Source: Microbacterium terrisoli (GTDB lineage: Bacteria > Actinomycetota > Actinomycetes > Actinomycetales > Microbacteriaceae). From it: a stretch of DNA of 64,000 nt. The translations under genes were made by a program, and so were the position numbers. Positions 28,509 to 36,243 of this stretch are shown in pieces (position 1 is the first letter of the stretch; every line of letters starts with the position of its first letter). The stretch spans positions 1-64,000 of the forward strand of contig NZ_CP133019.1 in the NCBI RefSeq assembly GCF_030866805.1. Reading direction: 5' to 3'. The notes under the pieces are model-generated. The model did no database searches, had not been told where the DNA came from, and was given only the letters and a program-made list of their open reading frames with translations.

Positions 28509-29960
28509 TCAGCCGATCACCACCCGGGGTCGAGAGCGCACCGCGTCCGAGATGCGCAGCAGCAGGGCCACGATCAGCCAGTTGGCCACGAGCGATGATC
28601 CGCCGGCGGCCAGGAACGGCGTGGTCAGCCCGGTCAGCGGGATCAGGCGCGTCACGCCGCCGACCATGATGAACACCTGCAGCGCGATCGTGAAAGAGAC
28701 CCCGACGGCCAGCAGCTTGCCGAAGTCGTCCTGCCCGTTCAGACCGATCCGGATGCCGCGGCTCGTGAACACCATGTACAGGGCGAGGATCGCGAACAGG
28801 CCGATGAGACCGAGCTCTTCACCCAGACTCGGGAAGATGTAGTCGCTCTCGGCCACCGGCGTCAGCCACGGCCGACCCTGGCCGAGCCCGGTGCCGATCA
28901 GGCCCCCCTGTGCCATGCCGAAGATGCCGTTGACGAGTTGGAAGCTGCCGCCGTGCGCCTCGTACAGCTTCGGGTCGAAGGCGCTCAGCCAGTTCGCGAA
29001 ACGCCCGTTGACGTAGGGCAGCAGTCGCGAGGCGACCACGGCGCCGCCGGCGGCCAGCACCACGCCCATGAGCACCCAGCTCGTCTTGCTCGTGGCCACG
29101 TACAGCATCGCCACGAACATGCCGAAGATCAGCAGCCCTGTGCCCAGGTCGTGCTGCATCACGATGATGCCGAGCGAGACCAGCCACACCACCAGCAGCG
29201 GCCCGAGCTCGCGGGCGCGCGGCCACGTGAAGCCGAGGAACCGTGTCCCCGTCGAGGTCAGCGAGTCGCGGGTGCGCACGAGATACCCGGCGAAGAAGAT
29301 CGCGAGGCAGATCTTGGCGATCTCACCCGGCTGGAACGAGAAGATGCCCAACGAGATCCACACGTCGGCCCCGGCATCCGTGCCCAACCCCGGCACCAGT
29401 GGCAGCAGCAGCAGCAGAATGCCGGCCAGGCCGAAGATGTAGGTGTACCGGAAGAGCACGCGATAATTCCTAAGCAGGACCACCAGCAGGATCGCGCCGA
29501 CCAGTGCGATGCCCGCCCACGCCAGCTGGCGGGTCGAATACGCCTCCCAGCCGTGTCGGCCCCAGTGCACGTCCAGCCGGTAGATCTCGGCTAGACCGAT
29601 GCCGGTCAGCAGCGTCGCGATCGGCACGACGAACGGGTCGGCGTCGCGCGCGACGATGCGCAGGGTGATGTGCAGAGCCAGAGCCAGCGCGCTGAGCACG
29701 CCCAGGTAGAGAAGGAACTTCGGGTCGATCTCACCGGCGGCGCCCAGCTGCACGAGCACGACGGCGGCGCCGTTGATGATGAACGCGAACACGAGCAGCG
29801 CGAGTTCGCGGTTGCGCTGGGTCTGCGGCACGCGGATCTTGCGCAGCGCGCGCAGCACCGCGGTGTCGGCCTGCTCGGGGGCGGGCGGCGGCGTCGCAGG
29901 CTGGTCGGCGGCGGGCTCCGGCCGAACCGGGGTCACTCCTCCGGGCGGGGTGCGCATCAC
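28509..29960 (-). CDS. rodA: RodA/FtsW-type peptidoglycan polymerase
   Basis: SEDS-family glycosyltransferases polymerise lipid II with a class-B PBP. The 483-residue protein has about twelve membrane segments and the family signature regions GLGQGRPWLTPVAESDYIF and EELGLIG, then GSSLVANWLIVALLLRISD near the C-terminus. A Pro/Glu-rich cytoplasmic N-terminus of about 55 residues precedes the first helix. The stop is one base from the pbpA start; the start overlaps pstP by four bases. Confidence 0.94.
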   Translation of the reverse strand: MMRTPPGGVTPVRPEPAADQPATPPPAPEQADTAVLRALRKIRVPQTQRNRELALLVFAFIINGAAVVLVQLGAAGEIDPKFLLYLGVLSALALALHITLRIVARDADPFVVPIATLLTGIGLAEIYRLDVHWGRHGWEAYSTRQLAWAGIALVGAILLVVLLRNYRVLFRYTYIFGLAGILLLLLPLVPGLGTDAGADVWISLGIFSFQPGEIAKICLAIFFAGYLVRTRDSLTSTGTRFLGFTWPRARELGPLLVVWLVSLGIIVMQHDLGTGLLIFGMFVAMLYVATSKTSWVLMGVVLAAGGAVVASRLLPYVNGRFANWLSAFDPKLYEAHGGSFQLVNGIFGMAQGGLIGTGLGQGRPWLTPVAESDYIFPSLGEELGLIGLFAILALYMVFTSRGIRIGLNGQDDFGKLLAVGVSFTIALQVFIMVGGVTRLIPLTGLTTPFLAAGGSSLVANWLIVALLLRISDAVRSRPRVVIG

Positions 29961-31192
29961 TCGCTCCCAACGTTCTGGCGCAGCTGATCGACGATCCGCT
30001 CCGCGTCCTTCAGCGAGTCCGAGGCGATGGTGTCTTGGACGACTTCCTGCTCGAACTGGGGGAGGGCCACCAGCGGCAACCCGGTGTCTTCATACGGCGA
30101 CGACAGGGGGATCGGGCCGAGGTTCTGCGGGATGCCGCGGAAGATGACGACGTTCGTGCCGTTGGTCCCGATGAAGTACCGCGACTGGGTCCACTGGTAG
30201 GCGCCGAAGATCGCTGCGGCGATCAGGACCAGCACGACCACGAGACCCGTGATCCAGCCGATGCGGCGGTTGCGGGCGCGCCGGCGGTCCTCCTCGATGA
30301 CCTCTTCGAGGTACTCGGCGGCCGGCTCGAAGTGCGTGGGCTCGTTCGCGGCCTGCCGGGCCGGGTGCAGCCACGACACGCGTCCGGGCCGGGCGGCGGG
30401 CACCTCCACCCCTTCGGGGTTGGATGCCGCACCCACGATCGTCGGTGTGCCGGACATGACCGGGTGCTGGCCGCCGACATCGGCGATCACGATCGTGACG
30501 TTGTCGGGGGCACCGGCATCCAACGCAAGCTTGAGCAGGATGTCGGCGGTGCGCCCCGGAGCCAGTCCCAGCGCCAGCGTCTTGGCGGTGTGCACGTCGT
30601 CGACGACCCCCGACAGCCCGTCGGAGCACAGCAGCCACCGGTCGCCGGCGCGCGTGGGCATGACGAACGTGTCGATCTCGGGCGAATCGTCCATGTCGCC
30701 GAGCACCCGCATGAGCACGGAGCGGCGGGGGTGGTACCGCGCCTCTTCGGGCGTGATGCGCCCGGAATCCACCAGACGCTGGACGAACGTGTGGTCGGTG
30801 GTGATCTGGGTGAGCGCGTCGTCGCGGTACAGATAGATGCGCGAATCGCCGATGTGGCCGATCACCGCGTATTCGTCGACCATGATGATCGCGCACACCG
30901 TCGTGCCCATGCCGGCAAGCTCCGGCCGCTTCTTGACGGTGTCGATCAGGTCGCCGGCAGCGGCCGTGATCGTCTTCTGCAGTGCGCGCTGAGCGTCGGC
31001 GGTCGACTCGTAGGGCTGGTCGAGGCCCTCGATGCGGGCGATCGCCAGGCTCGAGGCCACATCGCCGCCGGCGTGCCCGCCCATGCCGTCGGCCACGACG
31101 AACAGGTTGGATCCGGCGTAGCCGGAATCCTGGTTGTTCGACCGCACCTTGCCGGTGTGGCTGAGCGCCGCGCTCGACCCCTGGAAGACCAT
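29957..31192 (-). CDS. pstP: PP2C-type Ser/Thr protein phosphatase PstP
   Basis: PstP removes phosphates placed by PknA and PknB. The 411-residue protein has the PPM/PP2C domain (about 7-237) with metal-binding motifs ADGMGGHAGGDVAS, CSDGLSGVV and DNVTIVIADV, a juxtamembrane linker, one membrane helix (about 312-335) and a short outer domain of about 75 residues. The order FHA-FHA-PstP-RodA-PbpA-PknA-PknB is diagnostic for the actinobacterial cluster. Confidence 0.95.
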   Translation of the reverse strand: MVFQGSSAALSHTGKVRSNNQDSGYAGSNLFVVADGMGGHAGGDVASSLAIARIEGLDQPYESTADAQRALQKTITAAAGDLIDTVKKRPELAGMGTTVCAIIMVDEYAVIGHIGDSRIYLYRDDALTQITTDHTFVQRLVDSGRITPEEARYHPRRSVLMRVLGDMDDSPEIDTFVMPTRAGDRWLLCSDGLSGVVDDVHTAKTLALGLAPGRTADILLKLALDAGAPDNVTIVIADVGGQHPVMSGTPTIVGAASNPEGVEVPAARPGRVSWLHPARQAANEPTHFEPAAEYLEEVIEEDRRRARNRRIGWITGLVVVLVLIAAAIFGAYQWTQSRYFIGTNGTNVVIFRGIPQNLGPIPLSSPYEDTGLPLVALPQFEQEVVQDTIASDSLKDAERIVDQLRQNVGSE

Positions 31193-31205
31193 GTCGGGCG
31201 GGGCC

Positions 31206-31745
31206 TTACTTTCGCAGCTCGAAGGTCGTCGCTCCCACGCGGATGGGGGCCCCGACCGTGATCGGCACGGGCGCGGTCACTCGCTGGCCGTCGTGCCAGG
31301 TGCCGTTCGTGGAATCGAGGTCCTGGATCATCCACTGCCGGCCCCACAGTACGAGTCGGGCGTGGTGGCTGGAGGTGTAGTCGTCGCGGATCACCAGGCC
31401 CGACTCGCTGGAGCGGCCGATCGTCAGCGGCTCGTCGCCCAAGGGGAGTTCGAGGCCCGCTTTGGGGCCGCTGGTGATGACGATGCGTGAGACGGCGTCG
31501 GTGGTGGCCATGCCGCCGGCCGTGGGAGCCGGCTTCGCGAGCGACTGCACCGGCATCGTCGCGTCGGCGGGGCTGGAGGTCGGGGCAGGAGCCGTGCCGG
31601 CGGCGGCGGCGACGGGCTCGGGCATCTTGCGCACCTTGACGCCGAACAGATCGGCGCGCAGCGAATAGACCACCGCGAACACGAAGAACCACATCAGCAC
31701 GAGAAAGCCGACGCGCAGGAGAAGAAGGGTGAGCTCACTGGTCAT
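31206..31745 (-). CDS. fhaB: FHA-domain protein FhaB
   Basis: The 179-residue protein has one N-terminal membrane helix (about 5-28), a Pro/Ala linker and an FHA domain (about 88-175) with IGRSSESGL, SSHHARL and DLDSTNGTW, which bind phosphothreonine. FhaB homologues read phosphorylation by the neighbouring kinases and attach to RodA/PbpA. The start at 31745 overlaps the fhaA stop (ATGA). Confidence 0.92.
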   Translation of the reverse strand: MTSELTLLLLRVGFLVLMWFFVFAVVYSLRADLFGVKVRKMPEPVAAAAGTAPAPTSSPADATMPVQSLAKPAPTAGGMATTDAVSRIVITSGPKAGLELPLGDEPLTIGRSSESGLVIRDDYTSSHHARLVLWGRQWMIQDLDSTNGTWHDGQRVTAPVPITVGAPIRVGATTFELRK

Positions 31746-32473
31746 CGGGCGCCCCCGTCGAACAGTCGGGTCGCCGCATCGGCGGCCGGGATGACGGGTT
31801 TGGCGGGAACCGCCTGCGGCACGACCCGGAACACGATGTCGGTCCGCCCGATCGTGACCGTCGACTCGGTCGGCAGAGGTGCCTGCGACACCGGCTGCCC
31901 GTCGAGCTTGGTGCCGTTGGTCGAGCCGAGGTCGCGCACCATGGCGCGCTCGCCGTCCCACAGGATCTCGACGTGCTTGCGGCTCGTGCCCGAATCGGCG
32001 ACGGTGATGTCGGCGTCGCTGCCGCGCCCGATGACGGTGCGACCCTTGCGCAGGGGATGCCGGGTGCCGGCGATGTCGACCACGCCGCGCCACGATACCG
32101 TGCCTGCCGCCGTGCTCGAGTTCACGCGCAGCGTTCCCGTGGACAGACGCTCGTCGTGCTGGAGCGTCACCGAGACGGGGCCGGCGAAGGAGTAGCGCTG
32201 GGATGCCGCGTGCGTGCGGACGATCTCGGTGAGCTCGCCGATCAGCGCAGGTCCCACGGCATCCATCTTCTCCGCGTCTGCCGGCGCGAGCTGCACGACG
32301 AGGGTGTTCGGCACGAGGATGCGGTCGCGGCTGACCACGGCGGCCTTCTTGTCGAGTTCACTGCGCAGGGCAGAGGCGATCTCGATAGGCTGGATGCCGC
32401 TGCGGAAGGTCTTGGCGAACGCGCCGTTCACGGCGCGCTCGAGACCTTTCTCGAAGCTGTCAAGTAGTCCCAC
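31742..32473 (-). CDS. fhaA: FHA-domain protein FhaA with DUF3662
   Basis: The 243-residue protein begins with the DUF3662 domain (MGLLDSFEKGLERAVNGAF..., about 1-120) and ends with an FHA domain (about 140-220) with IGRGSDADI, SRKHVEI and DLGSTNGTKL. In mycobacteria FhaA binds phosphorylated MviN to restrain wall synthesis. The linker is shorter than in Mycobacterium. It is the first gene of the minus-strand cluster, so the operon promoter should lie in 32474-32780. Confidence 0.92.
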   Translation of the reverse strand: MGLLDSFEKGLERAVNGAFAKTFRSGIQPIEIASALRSELDKKAAVVSRDRILVPNTLVVQLAPADAEKMDAVGPALIGELTEIVRTHAASQRYSFAGPVSVTLQHDERLSTGTLRVNSSTAAGTVSWRGVVDIAGTRHPLRKGRTVIGRGSDADITVADSGTSRKHVEILWDGERAMVRDLGSTNGTKLDGQPVSQAPLPTESTVTIGRTDIVFRVVPQAVPAKPVIPAADAATRLFDGGAR

Positions 32474-32540
32474 ACGACTCCTCAGGCAGGGCGGACTGGT
32501 GGCTACATGCTAGTTGCCACGCCTGAGCGGCGGTTGGATT

Positions 32541-32576
32541 CGGGGTTTTGCGCGGGGTTTTGCGCGGGGTTGTGCA
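32541..32576. repeat. Three 12-bp tandem repeats upstream of fhaA
   Basis: CGGGGTTTTGCG occurs at 32541-32552 and 32553-32564, with a degenerate third copy CGGGGTTGTGCA at 32565-32576. A second pair of short repeats (GCGCTGTGGT) follows at about 32598-32621. The 309-base gap between the fhaA start (32473) and tRNA-Leu (32783) otherwise shows no gene. The repeats lie where the fhaA operon promoter or leader is expected. Confidence 0.55.
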
Positions 32577-32782
32577 CGGCTTCGACGCCGATGCGCCGCG
32601 CTGTGGTGTGCTGCGCTGTGGTTCACAAGTCATCCATTCCCGTGCCTTTCGGGCCCGGTTCGGCCTGATTCGGGGCGTGCGATTCGGGATCGGATGAGCT
32701 GTGAACAGCGGCGCCGCCGATTACGGGCGCGTCGGCGGCCGTGCTATCCTCGACAAGTTGAGTTCGAGGTCCGCCTCGACTC

Positions 32783-32869
32783 GCGCGAGTGGCGGAATAG
32801 GCAGACGCGCTGGCTTCAGGTGCCAGTGCCCGAAAGGGCGTGGGGGTTCAACTCCCCCCTCGCGCACCA
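32783..32869 (+). tRNA. tRNA-Leu (anticodon CAG)
   Basis: The acceptor GCGCGAG (32783-32789) pairs with CTCGCGC (32859-32865), followed by A73 and encoded CCA (32867-32869). The anticodon arm CTGGC-TTCAGGT-GCCAG gives CAG, a major Leu codon reader in high-GC genomes. A long variable arm (GCCCGAAAGGGC) confirms a class II tRNA. No second copy of its 3' end was seen in this window. Confidence 0.96.
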
Positions 32870-32973
32870 TTGTGCGACGCGGATCGGTCGGAGAGGAATC
32901 TCCGGCCGATCCGTCGTTTGTCGCCGAGACATCCCGCTGACGCGACTGGCGATCGGCCCGCGAAGCCGCAGGA

Positions 32974-34365
32974 TCAGGTGCGCGTCCTCCGCAGGAGCGT
33001 CGATGTCGCCATGACGACGGCCGTCACCGCAGCGAGGATCGCCACGCTGAGGAAGGCGACCTGGTAGCCGCCGGCAAGGTCCCCGGTGCGGACGGTGGTC
33101 GCGGCGGCCACCGTCGCCAGGATCGCCAGGCCGATCGCGCTGCCGGCTTGCTGGCCTGCGGCGAACAGTGCACCGGCCATGCCGCGCTGAGGGGGCGGCA
33201 CGTCATGGGTCATCGCGAGCGATGCCGCGGGGAGGGCGAGACCGATGCCCGCCGATGTGATCAAGAGGGGGCCGAGGACGTCCGCGACATAGCTCCCGTC
33301 TGCAGCGGCCTGGGCAAGCCAGAGCTGCCCGCCTCCGATCAGCACGAACGCGACCACGAGTTGCCACCCGGTGCCCAGGCGCGGCAGGAGTCGCCGGGAT
33401 GCCTGGGTCGAGACGAGCATGACCATGGCGCTGGCGGGGGCGAGCGAGAGCCCGGTGACATCGGGGCTCAAGCCGAGGACGCGCTGAACATAGAGCGAGG
33501 CGAAGTAGACGTAGCCGGCGAGGGCCGCTCCCAGCACGAGCACGGCACCGATCATGACCGCGCGGTGTCCGCGGAGCAGGGCTGCCGGAAGCATCGGGCC
33601 GTCCGTGCGGCGCTCGATCAACACGAGAGCCGCGGTCAGCAGCGCGGCCAGGGCGAGCGGTGCCCAGACCACCGGGTCTGCGAGACGGTGCTGCTCGGCG
33701 TTGCTGACGCCGAGGATCAGGGCGCCCATCGCCCCCGTGGCGGCCAGAGCGCCCGGCAGATCGAGGCGGATGCCGGCATGACCGCGGGCAGCGGGGATCC
33801 GGAGTGACACCAGCATCACCAAGACGAGGACGATCGGGGGGTTCACGAGCAGCACCCAGCGCCATCCGGCGTGCTGGGTGATGAGTCCGCCGGCGAGGAT
33901 TCCGGTCAGCGCCCCGGCGGCGACGGAGCCCTGGAAGATGCCCATGGCGTGCGTTCGTGTCTGCGGCTCCGGGAACGCCTCCGTCAGCAGGGCGAGCGCG
34001 GCGGGTGCGACCAGCGCCGCACCGGCGCCCTGAACGAGACGGGAAGCGATGAGGATGCCGGGGCTCAGCGCCAGACCGCCGCTGAGGGAGGCGAGTCCGA
34101 AGACGGCAAGGCCCCCGATCACGGTGCGGCGGTGGCCGAGCAGGTCGCCGAGGCGCCCACCGAGCAGCAGCAGCGAGCCGAAGGTGAGCGCGTATCCGGT
34201 GACGATCCACTGCAGCCCCGCGGCGGTGAAGCCGAGTTCCCGCTGCACCGTCGGCAGGGCGACATTGACAATGGCGAGGTCGAGTTGAAGGACGAATTGG
34301 GCGGCCGCGGTGAGCCCGAGGGCCCACCGCCGTCCGTGCGCGTCCGCGGCGGTGACGACACTCAT
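32974..34365 (-). CDS. MFS transporter, DHA2-like drug exporter
   Basis: The 463-residue protein has about 14 hydrophobic segments, with motif A GGRLGDLLGHRR (about 69-80) and the motif-C-like GSVAAGALTGILAGG. This pattern fits proton-driven multidrug exporters of the DHA2 family. It starts at ATG 34365 after GGAGACCCTCC. A 27-bp palindromic operator (34398-34424) lies 33 bases upstream, but no TetR gene is adjacent. Substrate unknown. Confidence 0.88.
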   Translation of the reverse strand: MSVVTAADAHGRRWALGLTAAAQFVLQLDLAIVNVALPTVQRELGFTAAGLQWIVTGYALTFGSLLLLGGRLGDLLGHRRTVIGGLAVFGLASLSGGLALSPGILIASRLVQGAGAALVAPAALALLTEAFPEPQTRTHAMGIFQGSVAAGALTGILAGGLITQHAGWRWVLLVNPPIVLVLVMLVSLRIPAARGHAGIRLDLPGALAATGAMGALILGVSNAEQHRLADPVVWAPLALAALLTAALVLIERRTDGPMLPAALLRGHRAVMIGAVLVLGAALAGYVYFASLYVQRVLGLSPDVTGLSLAPASAMVMLVSTQASRRLLPRLGTGWQLVVAFVLIGGGQLWLAQAAADGSYVADVLGPLLITSAGIGLALPAASLAMTHDVPPPQRGMAGALFAAGQQAGSAIGLAILATVAAATTVRTGDLAGGYQVAFLSVAILAAVTAVVMATSTLLRRTRT

Positions 34366-34397
34366 GGAGGGTCTCCGATCAAAGCGATGAACAGCAG

Positions 34398-34424
34398 AAG
34401 TAAACGCTACTGTACCGTTTACTT
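34398..34424. promoter_or_regulatory. TetR-type palindromic operator
   Basis: AAGTAAACG (34398-34406) and CGTTTACTT (34416-34424) are perfect complements separated by nine bases. The A/T-rich palindrome in GC-rich DNA just upstream of an exporter gene resembles TetR/AcrR operators. The flanking genes are the exporter and a flavin reductase; no regulator gene is next to it. Confidence 0.7.
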
Positions 34425-34477
34425 AGAACGGAGACGACCGTTTTGCCGAAGAGCGGCGTGGGCCGCCCGCTGCGGGG

Positions 34478-35059
34478 TCAGCCGAGGCGGGACTGCTCGC
34501 CGAGGCGATGCCAGGTGCGGTTGTGGTAGACGAGCGCGTCGCCGTGAGCGCCGGGTTCGACGTCGCGCTCGAGCCGAGACTGCAGCGCGTGGGCGGCGAT
34601 CACCGTCGAACCGCCGGCATCCATCCGCCCGATCACCGCGCACCGCACCCAGGCGCGCACGTCGTGATACACCGGCTCGCCGGTGACCAGCCGCGACCAG
34701 CCCGACTCGTCGGCGAAGCGATCGACGCCGCTGGTGGCTCCCAGTCGTGCCAGCGGCAGGTCGTGCGCATCGAGCAGGTGCACGACCACGGTGTCGGCGC
34801 GGGCGAGAGTGGGCGAGGCCGACGACTGGGCCGAGATCGAGAAGATCAGCAGCGGGGGCTCTGCGCTCACCGAGGACACCGACGTCGCCGTCAGGGCGAC
34901 CGGGCCTTCGCCCGCATCGGCGGTGATGACCGCGACCCCGCCGGGGTGGCCGCGGAACAGCGCCTTGAAGTCGTCCGCCGACAGTGACGCTCCGAGCGTG
35001 TGCGGCGCGGGGGGAGCGGCGGAAGCGGCGATGCCCGCGGCGGGCGAGGTGGTCGACAT
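34478..35059 (-). CDS. Flavin reductase family protein
   Basis: The 193-residue protein belongs to the flavin reductase-like, FMN-binding split-barrel family that supplies reduced flavin to two-component monooxygenases. It shows FRGHPGGVAVITADAGEGPVALTATSVSSVSAEPP near 35-68 and a C-terminal region with LVYHNRTWH. It diverges from an NADPH-dependent FMN reductase gene 150 bases away, suggesting related redox roles. No monooxygenase is seen here. Confidence 0.85.
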   Translation of the reverse strand: MSTTSPAAGIAASAAPPAPHTLGASLSADDFKALFRGHPGGVAVITADAGEGPVALTATSVSSVSAEPPLLIFSISAQSSASPTLARADTVVVHLLDAHDLPLARLGATSGVDRFADESGWSRLVTGEPVYHDVRAWVRCAVIGRMDAGGSTVIAAHALQSRLERDVEPGAHGDALVYHNRTWHRLGEQSRLG

Positions 35060-35209
35060 GGTTCGACGCTAGACGCGGCGTGCGGCGCCGACTGTCGCGC
35101 ATGAGCCCTTGTGACGGCGTGTGAAGCGTGTGTCAGGGCGGCGGCATCCGGCGTCATCTGCGGCAATGCGACGACGCACACCGACACGCGCGCGCGGGGG
35201 CGGGAGGCG

Positions 35210-35782
35210 ATGGCCGACCATGGCGGCATGGGTCTTCATGTCGTCGCCGTTTCGGGCAGCCTGCGCTCGCCGTCCACCTCGACCGCACTGCTGAACGGCG
35301 TGCTCGATGAGCTCGAACGGTCTGCGCCGATCGAGCGCTCCGTCATCGAATTGCACGCGCTGGCAGGCGACCTCGCCGTGGCACTGACCGGAGGAGAGAG
35401 GTCGGATGCCGCGGCCGCGGCGATCGGGGCCGTCTCGGGTGCCGATCTGCTCGTGGTGGCCACCCCCGTGTACCGCGGGGCGTACACCGGACTGTTCAAG
35501 GAATTCTTCGACCTCGTGCATCAGGATGCGCTCGAAGGAACCCCCGTGCTGCTGGCGGCCGGGGGAGGCAACGACCAGCACTCGCTGGTGATCGACCACG
35601 GCCTGCGACCGCTGTTCGCGTTCTTCCGCGCGCGGACGCTGCCTGTCGGCGTCTATGCGCGCGGCGTCGACTTCGTCGACGGAAGGATCGACCCCGCGGG
35701 GGCGCTGCCCGCCGCGATCACGCGGGCGGTGGATGCGGCTCTGCCGCTGCTGGCCTATTCGACGGTCGGCACGAGGGCGTAG
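35210..35782 (+). CDS. NADPH-dependent FMN reductase (SsuE/MsuE-like)
   Basis: The 190-residue protein has the flavodoxin-like fold of the FMN_red family: VVAVSGSLRSPSTSTALL near 10-27 binds the FMN phosphate, and LLVVATPVYRGAYTGLFKEFFDL is the FMN-edge region. Relatives deliver reduced FMN to sulfonate monooxygenases. The start at 35210 follows a G-rich ribosome site; ATG 35228 is the alternative. Its end overlaps the GNAT gene on the opposite strand by 28 bases. Confidence 0.85.
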   Translation: MADHGGMGLHVVAVSGSLRSPSTSTALLNGVLDELERSAPIERSVIELHALAGDLAVALTGGERSDAAAAAIGAVSGADLLVVATPVYRGAYTGLFKEFFDLVHQDALEGTPVLLAAGGGNDQHSLVIDHGLRPLFAFFRARTLPVGVYARGVDFVDGRIDPAGALPAAITRAVDAALPLLAYSTVGTRA

Positions 35783-36243
35783 AGGGCCTCTTCGGTCTCG
35801 CGGCCCAGGCCCGGTGCGAAGGCCGTCGATCGTGAGACCTCGCTGAAGCCGTTCTTCTCGAGCACCGCGACCGAGCCCTGGTTGTGCGTGGCCACGCGCG
35901 CGTACAGCGGCCGGGTCGCCTGGTGCGAGACCAGCAGGCGCAGCGCTTCGGTCGCGACGCCCCTGCCCCACGCGTGCCGGGCGATCCAGTAGGTGACCTC
36001 GCGGTCGCCGTCATCGGTCGTCCACGCTCCGACCGTGCCGGCGAAGCCGCCGCGTTCGGTCACGACGTACTGGGTGACGGCGGGGTCGTTGCGCAGCCGC
36101 CGCATCCGGGCATCGAAGGCAAGGCGGTCGGACGGATCCTGCGCCGTGAACGCCGCCATGGCGATCGCTTCCCGGTCGCGCATCATCTCGAACACGGCGT
36201 CGGCGTCGTCGTCGTCGAGGTCACGAAGCTCGATATGCCCCAT
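35755..36243 (-). CDS. GNAT family N-acetyltransferase
   Basis: The 162-residue protein is a RimJ/RimL-like GNAT enzyme: MGHIELRDLDDDDADAVFEMM at the start, the acetyl-CoA-binding motif in RHAWGRGVATEALRLL (about 95-110) and the end segment VLEKNGFSEVSRS. It could acetylate an N-terminal amine or an antibiotic. Its start overlaps the preceding acyltransferase gene by 23 bases. Confidence 0.85.
   Translation of the reverse strand: MGHIELRDLDDDDADAVFEMMRDREAIAMAAFTAQDPSDRLAFDARMRRLRNDPAVTQYVVTERGGFAGTVGAWTTDDGDREVTYWIARHAWGRGVATEALRLLVSHQATRPLYARVATHNQGSVAVLEKNGFSEVSRSTAFAPGLGRETEEALYALVPTVE

Noticed and set aside
32783..32869. tRNA-Leu as an att site for another island
   Set aside because: No second copy of its 3' end was found in the following sequence, and the downstream genes look like ordinary chromosomal genes.
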